40,565 nucleotides of DNA from Anaerolineae bacterium (lineage in GTDB: Bacteria; Chloroflexota; Anaerolineae; Epilineales; Epilineaceae), in contig JAJCYU010000038.1 of the NCBI GenBank assembly GCA_029262755.1, positions 1 to 40,565 of the forward strand, read 5' to 3'. Under the pieces are notes generated by a model, which was not told the origin of the DNA, ran no database searches, and saw only the letters and a list, made by a program, of their open reading frames with translations. Numbering within the stretch: position 1 is the first letter of the stretch; every line of letters starts with the position of its first letter. This document shows, piece by piece, positions 10,390 to 18,797 of this stretch. A program made the position numbers and the translations under genes.

Positions 10390-11031
10390 ATGGCCGAGAT
10401 CACCCTCTTACAACTCCAACGCAAGCGCAGCGACCGCGTCAACGTCTTCCTCGACGAGGAGTACGCGTTCTCGGTTGCCCTCGTCTTGGCCGAGACCCTG
10501 AAGAGAGGGCAGCGCTTATCCCCGGCTGAGATCGATGCATTGCAGACCGAAGATGCCTACCGGGAAGCGTTGGACCGCTCCATAGGCTTGCTTGCTCGGC
10601 GGCCCCGAAGTCGGGTCGAGATTGAGCGCGCGCTGGAACGCAAAGAGATTCCCGCAGACGTAGTGCAACGCGTGGTGGAACGCCTCGTCGAGCTCGACTA
10701 CCTAGACGATGATGCCTTCGCCGCGTGGTGGGTGCAGAACCGCCAAACCCACAGGCCCCGTGGTCGCTGGGCCCTACGGCAGGAGCTCTCCGCCAAGGGG
10801 GTCGGAAGCGACGCCATCGCGGCCGCGATCGTGGCCGTCGACGAGCAGGTCGTGGCCCGCGAGGTCGCACTGCGGCGGGCGCCGCGGTATCGGGGGCTGG
10901 ATCGAGAAGGGCTCACGACGAAGCTGGGTGCCTACCTCCGTCGCCGGGGCTTTCCCTACCAGGCGGTGCACGCCGCGTTGGACGCCGCGTGGGAAGAACT
11001 CCACGCCGGAGACGACGACCCCGACGGGTAG
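10390..11031 (+). CDS. recX: Regulatory protein RecX
   Basis: Small modulator that binds RecA filaments and limits their activity. 213 residues, all helical, with three tandem three-helix repeats: ALDRSIGLLARRPRSRVEIERALERKEI, then VVERLVELDYLDDDAFAAWWVQNR with the family's 'LxxxxYLDDxxFA' pattern, and a last repeat ending QAVHAALDAAWEEL. The N-terminal ~55 residues form the usual beta-rich extension. Position directly after recA supports the call. The ribosome-binding site is weak, and a strong hairpin separates it from recA, so it is probably made at a low level by read-through. Confidence 0.92.
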   Translation: MAEITLLQLQRKRSDRVNVFLDEEYAFSVALVLAETLKRGQRLSPAEIDALQTEDAYREALDRSIGLLARRPRSRVEIERALERKEIPADVVQRVVERLVELDYLDDDAFAAWWVQNRQTHRPRGRWALRQELSAKGVGSDAIAAAIVAVDEQVVAREVALRRAPRYRGLDREGLTTKLGAYLRRRGFPYQAVHAALDAAWEELHAGDDDPDG

Positions 11032-11312
11032 CCACCGCGTCCGAACGCTTCGTACAAGCCGGCGTAAAGCTCTGCGCCAGGGGGTTCCCGCGGGACTCCG
11101 AGCGCGCCCGTGACACGCAGGAAGCGGATCCATACAACCTGCGATTTTCCGAGGGACCGCCGTGATTTTTGGTCACGTAGGCCCCCTTGTGCCGCGACCT
11201 CGCCGGGGCCCTACGGTGCTGCGTTCGCGGATGGCAGGGACCATTCTCGTGTGGTATTCTCACCGGCAACACCGTAGACGTACATTACGATGAACGAGAG
11301 GGTATAGAAACC

Positions 11313-12842
11313 ATGGACCCCACCTCAGCCCTACTGGGCGTGCTGGTGGGCTTGGTCGGCGGAGGAGGGCTGGGTTACGCCATCTTCCGCGTACAGGAGC
11401 GCCGCAAAGTACAGGCGGCGACCGATGCGGCATCGAACGTCATGAAGGAGGCCGAAGGTGCGGCGAGGGAGACCGTACTTGCGGCTAAGGACGAGGCGCT
11501 GGAAATCCGTGCGCGTGCCGAAGAAGAAGTCGGCCGCAAGCGAGGTGAGTTGGAAAAGGATCAGGAACAACTCAGCAAGCGCCGCGAAAAACTCGATCGC
11601 CGTTTTGACCAGGCCGAGCAGCGTGCCCGTACGCTAGATGAGCGGGAACGCGATCTGCAGGACCGCAGTCGCGAGATGGAACAACACGAGGAAAAGGCGC
11701 GCATCGAGTTTGCGCGCATTGCTGAGTTGACGCCCGAAGAGGCACGGATTCAGATCCTCGAGCAGGTCGAAGAAGAGACGCGTGCCGATTCGGCGCGTGT
11801 CATCCGTGATATCGAGAACGAAGCGCGCGATGCCGGCGAGGAACGTGCGCGAAAGATCGTCGTCACCTGTATCCAGCGCTGCGCTTCGGATACGGTAAGC
11901 GAGATCGTTTCCTCGACGGTCGCCTTGCCTTCCGATGAGATGAAGGGCCGCATCATCGGCCGCCAGGGACGCAACATTCGTGCCTTTGAACAAGCCACGG
12001 GCGTCGACGTCATCGTCGACGATACGCCTGAAGCCGTGACCTTGTCCTGCTTCGATCCGGTTCGACGCGAGATCGGCCGCAGGTCGTTGCTCGCGCTGAT
12101 CCAGGACGGCCGGATCCATCCGGCTCGCATCGAGCAGATCGTCAAGAAGGAAGGCGACGCGCTCGACAAGGTCCTGATCAAGGCCGGCGAGGATGCCGCT
12201 TTCGAGGCCGGCGTGCCGCGTCTCCACAAGGAGATCATTCGGCTGCTCGGTCGCCTCAAATACCGCACGAGCTACGGCCAGAACGTGCTCGACCACTCCG
12301 TGGAGGTCGCACACCTTGCGGCCATGCTGGCCCACGAGGTCGGCGCGAACCCGGAATTGGCCCGGGCCGGCGGACTGTTGCACGACATCGGCAAGGCGGT
12401 CACCCACGAGGTGGAAGGACCCCACGCGCTGGTCGGAGCCGATCTAGCTCGCAAGTACGGTGTGGGGCCGATGATCGTGAACGCGATCGCGTCCCACCAC
12501 CACGAGGAAGAGCCGGAGACGCTCGAGGCCATTCTCGTGGAGTCGGCCGATGCAATCAGCGGCGCGCGCCCCGGCGCGCGGCGTGAGTCGCTCGAGCTCT
12601 ACATCAAGCGCATCAAGGCACTTGAGAACATCGCCCGGGGTTTCCAGGGCGTCGAAGAGAGCTACGCCATCCAAGCGGGTCGCGAGATCCGCATCCTCGT
12701 TCGTCCGGAGCAGATCGACGATTTGGCCGCGGCGCGTTTGGCGCGCGACGTGGCGCGCAAGGTCGAGGAGACGCTCGAGTACCCCGGCCAGGTCAAGGTG
12801 ACGGTGATTCGTGAGACGCGCGCCGTGGACGTTGCCAAGTAG
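11313..12842 (+). CDS. rny: Ribonuclease Y (membrane-anchored endoribonuclease)
   Basis: Initiates mRNA decay at the membrane. 509 residues: N-terminal transmembrane helix (about 5-25), a long Arg/Glu-rich coiled coil (30-190), a KH RNA-binding domain with the GxxG loop GRIIGRQGR (212-220), and an HD domain with the metal pair His357-Asp358 (GLLHDIGK) and downstream AIASHHHEEEP. The frame opens at 11187, but ATG 11313 has GAGAGGG ~10 nt upstream and places the membrane helix at the N-terminus as in all RNase Y proteins. Its neighbours recA-recX upstream and spoVS downstream recall the Bacillus order recA...rny-ymdB-spoVS; no ymdB is present. A RicT homologue lies 1 kb away. Confidence 0.97.
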   Translation: MDPTSALLGVLVGLVGGGGLGYAIFRVQERRKVQAATDAASNVMKEAEGAARETVLAAKDEALEIRARAEEEVGRKRGELEKDQEQLSKRREKLDRRFDQAEQRARTLDERERDLQDRSREMEQHEEKARIEFARIAELTPEEARIQILEQVEEETRADSARVIRDIENEARDAGEERARKIVVTCIQRCASDTVSEIVSSTVALPSDEMKGRIIGRQGRNIRAFEQATGVDVIVDDTPEAVTLSCFDPVRREIGRRSLLALIQDGRIHPARIEQIVKKEGDALDKVLIKAGEDAAFEAGVPRLHKEIIRLLGRLKYRTSYGQNVLDHSVEVAHLAAMLAHEVGANPELARAGGLLHDIGKAVTHEVEGPHALVGADLARKYGVGPMIVNAIASHHHEEEPETLEAILVESADAISGARPGARRESLELYIKRIKALENIARGFQGVEESYAIQAGREIRILVRPEQIDDLAAARLARDVARKVEETLEYPGQVKVTVIRETRAVDVAK

Positions 12843-12908
12843 TGGCGGATCGGGCGGAGGTGCGCGTCTTGCCTTGGTGTCGCACGCAACATGCGCCGCA
12901 ACAGGTGC

Positions 12909-12941
12909 CCACGGTCGGAATACTCGATCCGGCCGTGGTTT
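12909..12941 (+). terminator. Hairpin after rny
   Basis: CCACGGTCGG (12909-12918) pairs with CCGGCCGTGG (12929-12938) with one G-T wobble around a 10-nt loop and is followed by TTTA. It probably ends the rny transcript before the spoVS promoter region. Confidence 0.5.
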
Positions 12942-12984
12942 AGGAATATTGAGCGATCGACCAGGATAGCGAGTCCGGCAGTGG

Positions 12985-12990
12985 TATAGT
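12985..12990 (+). promoter_or_regulatory. Possible -10 element for spoVS
   Basis: TATAGT at 12985-12990, 36 bp before the spoVS ATG. No convincing -35 at the right distance. Confidence 0.3.
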
Positions 12991-13026
12991 GCCTAACCGT
13001 GGTATCCCCCCGTGGAAGGTCGAACA

Positions 13027-13527
13027 ATGCCTGATATGATCAAGGTCTCCGCGCAGTCCCTCACGACCGCAGTGGCCGGAGCGATCGCGGGCGTAGTCCG
13101 CGACCACGGCCGCGCCGATGTGCAAGCAATCGGCGCAAGCGCGGTCAATCAGGCCGTCAAGGCCATAGCCATCGCACACGGCTATCTCGAAGAAGACGAG
13201 TTGGACATCTACTGTCTGCCGGCCTTCGTCGAGGTGGACATCGGTGGCCAAGAGCGCACGGCCATTCGCTTCGCGGTCGAGGTGCAAGGCAACGACTTCG
13301 TTCCGCGCCTAGCAGGCGGACAAGACGGTTCGGATAGCCACGGCAAGCGTGGCGACTATGCGCGCCGAGCCCGTGGTACCGCGTCCTCCGCACATCCGAA
13401 CGCCGGCGATACCCAGGACGAGCACGCATCGGGCGGGCAGGCGCAGGACGATACCGAGCCGCCCTTTGGCTCCGTCTCCGATTCCGGAGAGCGTGGCGCC
13501 TACCCCTACGCCGAGGAAGAAGACTAA
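13027..13527 (+). CDS. spoVS: SpoVS-family protein with long disordered C-terminal tail
   Basis: Residues 1-90 match the small Alba-like SpoVS fold: MIKVSAQSLTTAVAGAIAG, ADVQAIGASAVNQAVKAIAIA, LPAFVEVDIGGQERTAIRFAVEV. In Bacillus the protein is ~86 residues and affects sporulation; in non-sporulating bacteria its role is unknown. Here 166 residues: the last ~75 are hydrophilic and low in complexity (Gly, Asp, Ser, Ala, His), ending in an acidic EEED. ATG 13027 was preferred to the GTG at 13012 because GGAAGGT lies 6-7 nt upstream. It sits between rny and the convergent ricT. Confidence 0.88.
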   Translation: MPDMIKVSAQSLTTAVAGAIAGVVRDHGRADVQAIGASAVNQAVKAIAIAHGYLEEDELDIYCLPAFVEVDIGGQERTAIRFAVEVQGNDFVPRLAGGQDGSDSHGKRGDYARRARGTASSAHPNAGDTQDEHASGGQAQDDTEPPFGSVSDSGERGAYPYAEEED

Positions 13528-13764
13528 ATCTTCGTCTAGCTTGCATTCGCGGGCTCGGCAGCCACGGCGCTCGCGCCGGCGGTCCGCTGGTGATCGGCTA
13601 GCGCTCCACGATCGCCTCGTCCCATCGAAGCGCCTGCGCGTCACATTAGCTGCCTCACTACCCGCATCGGCAAGCTGGTTGGACTACTAGGTCGTGTCGC
13701 TGCCTCTCCGTACCGCAACGGCCGTGCACGACGGAATCGTCGCGCACGGCACCGGTACGCCACT

Positions 13765-13796
13765 CGTACAAGTTCGCGTTCACGCGAACTCGTGCG
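13765..13796. terminator. Inverted repeat between convergent spoVS and ricT
   Basis: AGTTCGCG (13771-13778) - TTCA - CGCGAACT (13783-13790) is a perfect 8-bp stem. After one mismatch it extends by five more pairs (13765-13769 with 13792-13796). It has no U tract, but it stands in the convergent gap just beyond the ricT stop. Terminator or transcript-end structure for either gene. Confidence 0.45.
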
Positions 13797-13804
13797 CAGT
13801 CGGC

Positions 13805-15547
13805 TCAGGTCTGCGAACCTCCGCCACTACCGCCGCCCGTGCCGCTATCGCCGCCACCGGAATTTCCGCTTCCGGAGCCGCCACTGGGCTTCCGCCGCCT
13901 TCGCCGCCGCTTGCGGCGCTTCGCACCGCCCTCGCCGGCAGGGCCTCCCGGAGCGCTATCACCTCGGCTACGCGATCCACTATCTTGCGGGCCACGATCC
14001 GTCGAAGGCGCTCCGCTATCACGGCTGGAATCGGCGCCCGAACCGGAGTCGTTCGGGCCGCTACCGCTAGCGCTGCTCCCACCACCGCGACGACGCCGTC
14101 CGCGTCCGCGGCCTCGGCCACGCCCACGTCCGCGGCCGCGGCCCTTGCCGCCGCCCTCGCGATCCGCGTCACCGGAACCCTCACCTGTCGTCCGCGGCGC
14201 TGTGGCTCCCCCTGTGGCTCCTCCGGTGTCGCCTCGCGGCGTGGTCGGGTCTCCGGGGACCGGGGCCTGATCGTCCGTCGCTTCGCGGGATCGAGCTTCT
14301 GCATCATCGTCGCGTGATGCGCCGCCGCGGCCCGATCGACCTCGCCGTGAACGGCTTGCAGCTTTTTCGCGCTCGCTCTTGCGTACGGCGCGCTCCGCGG
14401 CGGCGGCCCTTGCCTTCTCGGCCGGGGTACCGCCCGACGCCTCGGCCTCGCCGAAGGCCTTCGTCCAACGCTCACGCTGCTCGACGAAGGCGTCGCCGTC
14501 CACGACCACGCGCGAACCGTCTTCCCAGAGCACGGACACCTTGCGCGTCAGGAGGTTGACGTCCACCACGCGGCCTCGACCGACCGCGCTGGTGAGCTTC
14601 GCACCCACCTTGGGCATGCCGGTCTTGAGGTCGCGATATTGATCATCCTCGAATGCCAGGCAGCACAACAGTTTGCCGCACACGCCGCTGATCTCGTTAG
14701 GGTTGAGGGGTAGTCCCTGGTTCTTGGCCATGCGGATCGAGATCGGCTGGAAGTCCGGCATCCAGGAGCTGCAGCACAACTCGCGGCCGCAGCGATCGAT
14801 GCCACCGATGAGCTTGGCCTTGTCGCGCGGACCCACCTGGCGCAACAGGACGCGCGTCTTGCGGCTCCGCGCCAGATCGCGCACGAGCAGCCGGAAATCA
14901 ACGCGCTTCTTCTCGCTCGTGAAGTAGACCGTCAGGCAGCTGCCGTCGTAGTTGTATTCGGCCCGCACGGCGCGCATCGGCAGCCGGTGCTGCTTGATTT
15001 GCTCGCTGGCCTCGCTAAGCGCCGCCGGGGCTTCCGTCTCGAGCCGCGCCATGGTGCGAATGTCATTCTCCGTCGCACGGCGCTTGATGCGCTTGAGCTT
15101 GCCGAGCCGCGAGCCGACGACCTGATCCGGCGCGATGACGACGTAGCCGGCCTCGATGCCCTGGGCCGTATCGACCACGACCTGTTCGCCGACGGTAAGG
15201 TCCGGCTCCGCGCCGGCATGGAAGTAGTAGATCCGCCCCGCACGCTTGAACCGTACGCCCACGACAGGCGGACCTTCGCGCTTGGGCTTCGACTCGCTGC
15301 GATCTCGATCCGCATCCGGCGCGTCGTCTCCGTCTGCCCCCACTTCCTCCGCTCCAGCCGGGTGTGCGGTCGCTTCGTCCGATGCGGCGGGTACGGCAGC
15401 ATCGGTCGCGGGAACATCCTGCCGCGCGGGCGATGCCGCCGATTCTTCGGGCGACGGTGCCTCAGCGGCGGACGGCCTGGAATCCGAGGCGTCCGCGGAG
15501 CGCGGGGTGGAGGCTGCGGCGTCGTCCTGTTCGTGTCGTTCGTCCAT
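13805..15547 (-). CDS. ricT: RicT/YaaT-type PSP1-domain Fe-S protein with RGG-like tail
   Basis: In Bacillus, RicT (YaaT) with RicA and RicF binds Fe-S clusters and adjusts RNase Y cleavage. Here: an acidic/Ala-rich disordered start (1-90), the PSP1 core (about 92-360) with both cysteine motifs, C253-x4-C258-C259 and C290-x4-C295-C296, then a ~220-residue tail. The tail holds an uninterrupted Gly-Arg run (about 468-489, DNA 14081-14146), a Lys/Arg block (543-553) and a Gly/Ser end (554-580). Typical RicT proteins are ~275 residues, so this one is about twice as long because of the two flanks. It lies 16 bp after holB, the same pair order as in Bacillus (holB-yaaT), and convergent with rny-spoVS. 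The core assignment is firm; the RNA-binding role of the tail is inference. Confidence 0.92.
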   Translation of the reverse strand: MDERHEQDDAAASTPRSADASDSRPSAAEAPSPEESAASPARQDVPATDAAVPAASDEATAHPAGAEEVGADGDDAPDADRDRSESKPKREGPPVVGVRFKRAGRIYYFHAGAEPDLTVGEQVVVDTAQGIEAGYVVIAPDQVVGSRLGKLKRIKRRATENDIRTMARLETEAPAALSEASEQIKQHRLPMRAVRAEYNYDGSCLTVYFTSEKKRVDFRLLVRDLARSRKTRVLLRQVGPRDKAKLIGGIDRCGRELCCSSWMPDFQPISIRMAKNQGLPLNPNEISGVCGKLLCCLAFEDDQYRDLKTGMPKVGAKLTSAVGRGRVVDVNLLTRKVSVLWEDGSRVVVDGDAFVEQRERWTKAFGEAEASGGTPAEKARAAAAERAVRKSEREKAASRSRRGRSGRGGASRDDDAEARSREATDDQAPVPGDPTTPRGDTGGATGGATAPRTTGEGSGDADREGGGKGRGRGRGRGRGRGRGRRRRGGGSSASGSGPNDSGSGADSSRDSGAPSTDRGPQDSGSRSRGDSAPGGPAGEGGAKRRKRRRRRRKPSGGSGSGNSGGGDSGTGGGSGGGSQT

Positions 15548-15563
15548 GGTGGACGGCTCTCTC

Positions 15564-16610
15564 TCAGGCCGTGGAAACGGCCGGTGGATGGTTCAGGGTA
15601 GGCAGGCCGAGGAGTAGGACCTCCAAGACCAGCTGCGGGCTACCGTGGGCGGCCAACTCCGCCAGGGCGCGTTCGGTGGCGCGCAGGGCGTCGACGATAC
15701 GTGCGGTGGGGAGGGAGGCCGCTACGGGGCGCATCAACGGGCCGCGATCACCGTGTACGAAGGCCTCATCCACCCCGAGGTTGAGCAGGAGTAGATCGCG
15801 CCACCAGCCGTTCCAGAGTGTGAGTCCCGCCGGCAACGCGTCGCGATCCTTGGCCAGCGCATCGGCCAAAGCCATGCGCTCGGCTCGATCGGCGCCAACA
15901 ATGGTCTGTACTCGGTCGAGCCACTGCTCGTGCAAGGCGAGGGCATCCGCGTCGCCCAAAATCGCGATCGCGCGGCCCAGACAGCCGGCGCTCAGGCGCG
16001 CAAGCCGATCCGCTTCCGCGGCATCGGCGCCCCATCCAGCTTGGAGCGCAGACGCAGCGTCGGGCGGGGATAGAGGGCGCAGCAACAGACGGCGCGCACG
16101 GGATCGGATCGTCGGGAGCACTTCGGGCTCCGCGGCCGTGGTCAGCAACAGCGTGGCGTGTGCGGGCGGCTCTTCGAGCAACTTGAGCAAGCTGTTCGCT
16201 GCGCCGATCGACGCGGCCTCGATGAGCGGCAGCACGGCCACGCGATGCGCGGACTCGCTCGGCGCGAGCGCCAGCGCGGACTGCAATTCGCGCGCGGCCT
16301 CGATGCGCAGCGGTGTCTCGACCCAATGCAGGTCCGCATGGCCGCCCTGGGCGACGAGCCGGCAGGCCCGACATGCGCCGCAGGGTTGCTCTTCGGGTGC
16401 GCTCGTGCACAGCAACGCCTGCGCGATGCGACGCGCGAGCGTGCGCTTGCCGACGCCTTCCGGACCGGCCAGCAATACGGCGTGACCGAGCGAACCGGAG
16501 CGCGCGGCGCGCTCCAGGCCCGCGAGGACCTTGGCGTGGCCGTGAATTGGCACCCGATGGGTGGCCGACGTGGCGAGCACGTCGTTGGCTTGCGGGGAGG
16601 CGGACGTCAT
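15564..16610 (-). CDS. holB: DNA polymerase III delta' subunit
   Basis: Clamp-loader subunit. 348 residues: Walker A-like GPEGVGKR (49-56), a four-cysteine zinc module (Cys68, 77, 80, 83; PCGACRAC), then AANSLLKLLEEPP and PTIRSRARRLLLRPL, the region of the SRC-type arginine finger; here the motif reads SRAR, without the usual Cys. The C-terminal third is helical and weakly conserved, as usual. Its place directly upstream of ricT is conserved in Gram-positive bacteria. 54 bp separate it from the propeller gene upstream. Confidence 0.93.
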   Translation of the reverse strand: MTSASPQANDVLATSATHRVPIHGHAKVLAGLERAARSGSLGHAVLLAGPEGVGKRTLARRIAQALLCTSAPEEQPCGACRACRLVAQGGHADLHWVETPLRIEAARELQSALALAPSESAHRVAVLPLIEAASIGAANSLLKLLEEPPAHATLLLTTAAEPEVLPTIRSRARRLLLRPLSPPDAASALQAGWGADAAEADRLARLSAGCLGRAIAILGDADALALHEQWLDRVQTIVGADRAERMALADALAKDRDALPAGLTLWNGWWRDLLLLNLGVDEAFVHGDRGPLMRPVAASLPTARIVDALRATERALAELAAHGSPQLVLEVLLLGLPTLNHPPAVSTA

Positions 16611-16664
16611 GCGAGCAAGGCTAGCATGCTCGGGGGTGCTCGGTAAGCGCTACGCCCCGCGTCT

Positions 16665-17972
16665 TCACGGCAGATCGACCAACCAGAGGTCCCGCTCGCG
16701 CTCGTCCAACCACGCCATCGAGCCGCCGTCCGGCGAGATCGACCAATCGTTGCCCGCGATCCGGATGCCCAGATCGGCAGCCAAGAGCAGGCGGGTGGCA
16801 CCCGTGTCCGCGTCGAGCTGCCACAGTTCCTGCCCCTCTACGTCCAGGCCAAACGGCACGTAGGCCAAGGTGCTGCCCGTTCGCCACCGATACGCACCCA
16901 CCACGTCAAGCTTCCGCGCGGCGCCGTAGCTATCGGTCTGGGTGGGCGCCAGCCAGACCCCGTTGCGGGTCGGGTTGGCCCGGTCGAGGCTGGTCAGGTA
17001 CGCCACCCAGCGCCCGTCCGGCGAGAGCAAGGGTTCGGCCAACCATTCTCCGCGCGCGAGCTCGACCATGTCGCCGTCCAAGGTATTGAGGCGCAGCAGC
17101 GAATAGAGGGGGCGTTCCCGAAAGGGCCGTCCCAAGACGAGTACGTGAATGCTGTCCGGCAGGAACTCGACCACTCGCAGACCCCAGAGCGAAGCAAGCT
17201 CCACCGGCTCACCGCCACGCGCCGCAGCCGTCCAAACCCTGTTCAGGCCGTCCACATCGGCGCGGCCGCCCGTCGCCTCCCACCACACCGCCCGCGCGCC
17301 GTCGGGTGAGAGCAACAAGGGATTGCCGTCCGTAGGCAAGGTCCAACGCTCTCCGGAGATGCTGTCGCGCACGACGCTGACATTGCCCTGGGGCTCCACC
17401 CGCAGGCTCATCGCACCGGGCACCCGCCCGATCTCTCTGTCGACCACCCGGCCTTGCGCACCGGGTGGCCAGGCGTCGACACCGTATAGGGCCGTAACGG
17501 GCGCCCCTGCCGGCCGATCGATGTAGAGGACGGTGGCGCTGTCGGCGGACCACCAGGCGCCGGGGCAGCACCCGCCCGCGAGCAGACGGCGCGGCGCACC
17601 GGGCATCGTGCCACGCGACAAGCGCGGTGCGGCGGGCGCGGTGGGCAACACCGGGATCGTCGGCGGCACGACGACCGCCGAGGGCGGCATGGTCGGGCGC
17701 GGAGCGCCGCCCAATACGCCCGCCAGCCCGATCGCCGCTTCGCCCACGACCTGGCGTGCGTCTCGGCTCAGCCGGTCTCCGGCCTCGCTCAGGTCCGCGG
17801 GCAACACGGCCGCGCCCTCGCGCACCGCGATGGCCAGGGCCAGCGCACCCACCACAGGCAACGCGGCGGCCACCACCAACATGCGACGCGCAAACGGTCC
17901 GCGACGGCCGGCGCGCTCGCGTCGTCGCGCCGCACGCTCACGCGCGGTAGTGCGACCCATCCGTCCGCTCAC
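16665..17972 (-). CDS. Membrane-anchored TolB-like beta-propeller protein
   Basis: 435 residues: a very basic cytoplasmic start (1-30), one transmembrane helix (31-50), a Pro-rich linker (90-118) and a beta-propeller built of PD40-like repeats (LLLSPDGARAVWW, PLLSPDGRWVAYLT, WSISPDGGSMAWLDE). It should be held outside the membrane. A Cys-Cys pair (135-136) opens the propeller. The specific role is unknown. The start is GTG 17972, only 3 bp after the M23 peptidase stop, or ATG 17960 (residue 5). The spacing shows it is co-expressed with the peptidase, and a role in the cell wall is a fair guess. Confidence 0.8.
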   Translation of the reverse strand: MSGRMGRTTARERAARRRERAGRRGPFARRMLVVAAALPVVGALALAIAVREGAAVLPADLSEAGDRLSRDARQVVGEAAIGLAGVLGGAPRPTMPPSAVVVPPTIPVLPTAPAAPRLSRGTMPGAPRRLLAGGCCPGAWWSADSATVLYIDRPAGAPVTALYGVDAWPPGAQGRVVDREIGRVPGAMSLRVEPQGNVSVVRDSISGERWTLPTDGNPLLLSPDGARAVWWEATGGRADVDGLNRVWTAAARGGEPVELASLWGLRVVEFLPDSIHVLVLGRPFRERPLYSLLRLNTLDGDMVELARGEWLAEPLLSPDGRWVAYLTSLDRANPTRNGVWLAPTQTDSYGAARKLDVVGAYRWRTGSTLAYVPFGLDVEGQELWQLDADTGATRLLLAADLGIRIAGNDWSISPDGGSMAWLDERERDLWLVDLP

Positions 17973-17975
17973 CGT

Positions 17976-18797
17976 TCAGCTGCCGTCCGCGGGAAGGGCG
18001 TGCACGAAGTTGTTGAGCAACGGGCCGCCGAACGTGATCTCGGGCTGATCGTCCATGGCCTGCCAACGACGCGGATCTTCCAGGTTGCGCTCGAAGCGCT
18101 GCGGGCTCGCACCGAGCAGGGCGAGCCCGTGCCAGTCCGCGTCGATGAAGTGCACCGGGTTGAAAGCGCGGCGCAGGCTCTCGTCGCGGATCTCGAGGTG
18201 CAGGTGAGGCGATGCGTAGCAGGTCTCGTACATATCACCCGACAACGCAATCGCTTGTCCCTTCGTCACGGTCTGGCCGACCGCGAGCGCGGGTCGCTCC
18301 AACAGATGGCCATAGAAGCTCACGATGCCGCCTGCATGGCTGATCATCATATTGTGCGGCAAAGCGCCACCGGGGCCGTCGACGCTACGCACGGTACCAT
18401 CCGCGACTGCTGCGATCGGCGTGCCGCACGCGGCTGCGAAGTCCATGCCCATGTGCAGACCTTGGCCCGCCCGGTAGATCGTGGCGCGCTCGTAGTACGC
18501 GTAAATCGTGTTGCCGTAGGGTTGGGCGAGGTACCAGCTACCCAGCCCGGGCGGCTCGACAAATGGCAGGCCGAAATCGATTCCCTGCGCCACGGTCGAC
18601 TCGGGCGAGGGACGTGCCCACGCCGATTCCGGCGCGAGCAACACCGTCACGAGCGCCATCGCGAACGCGGCGCCGAACGTCGCACCGCGCGCAACACGAC
18701 TGGCGCGACCCGAAGCGGTGCGCCCCCTCCGCGTGCACGGCGAATCCGTGCCCGTCACGAGTGCGTTGGCACGGAGCTGCGCGCTCGCGCGCATCAT
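17976..18797 (-). CDS. Secreted M23 (LytM-type) metallopeptidase
   Basis: Probable peptidoglycan endopeptidase. 273 residues with a long N-region, a hydrophobic stretch (41-55) and a likely signal cleavage after SAWA (~61). The LytM zinc site is complete: His115 and Asp119 (HMGMD), His164 (FYGHL) and the pair His198/His200 (SPHLHLEI). ATG 18797 overlaps the SRPBCC stop by ATGA, so translation is coupled. It is one of two wall-degrading enzymes in the same run of genes (the other is the amidase at 20204-21400). Confidence 0.9.
   Translation of the reverse strand: MMRASAQLRANALVTGTDSPCTRRGRTASGRASRVARGATFGAAFAMALVTVLLAPESAWARPSPESTVAQGIDFGLPFVEPPGLGSWYLAQPYGNTIYAYYERATIYRAGQGLHMGMDFAAACGTPIAAVADGTVRSVDGPGGALPHNMMISHAGGIVSFYGHLLERPALAVGQTVTKGQAIALSGDMYETCYASPHLHLEIRDESLRRAFNPVHFIDADWHGLALLGASPQRFERNLEDPRRWQAMDDQPEITFGGPLLNNFVHALPADGS

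Noticed and set aside
13012-13026. GTG start five codons earlier for spoVS
   Set aside because: GGAAGGT is at ideal spacing from ATG 13027 and would lie inside the longer version.
14081-14146. Gly-Arg run in ricT as a frameshift artefact
   Set aside because: The frame stays open on both sides with balanced codon use and ends in a Gly/Ser tail; opposite-strand and other-frame readings give no better protein. Kept as real, though a slippage origin is possible.
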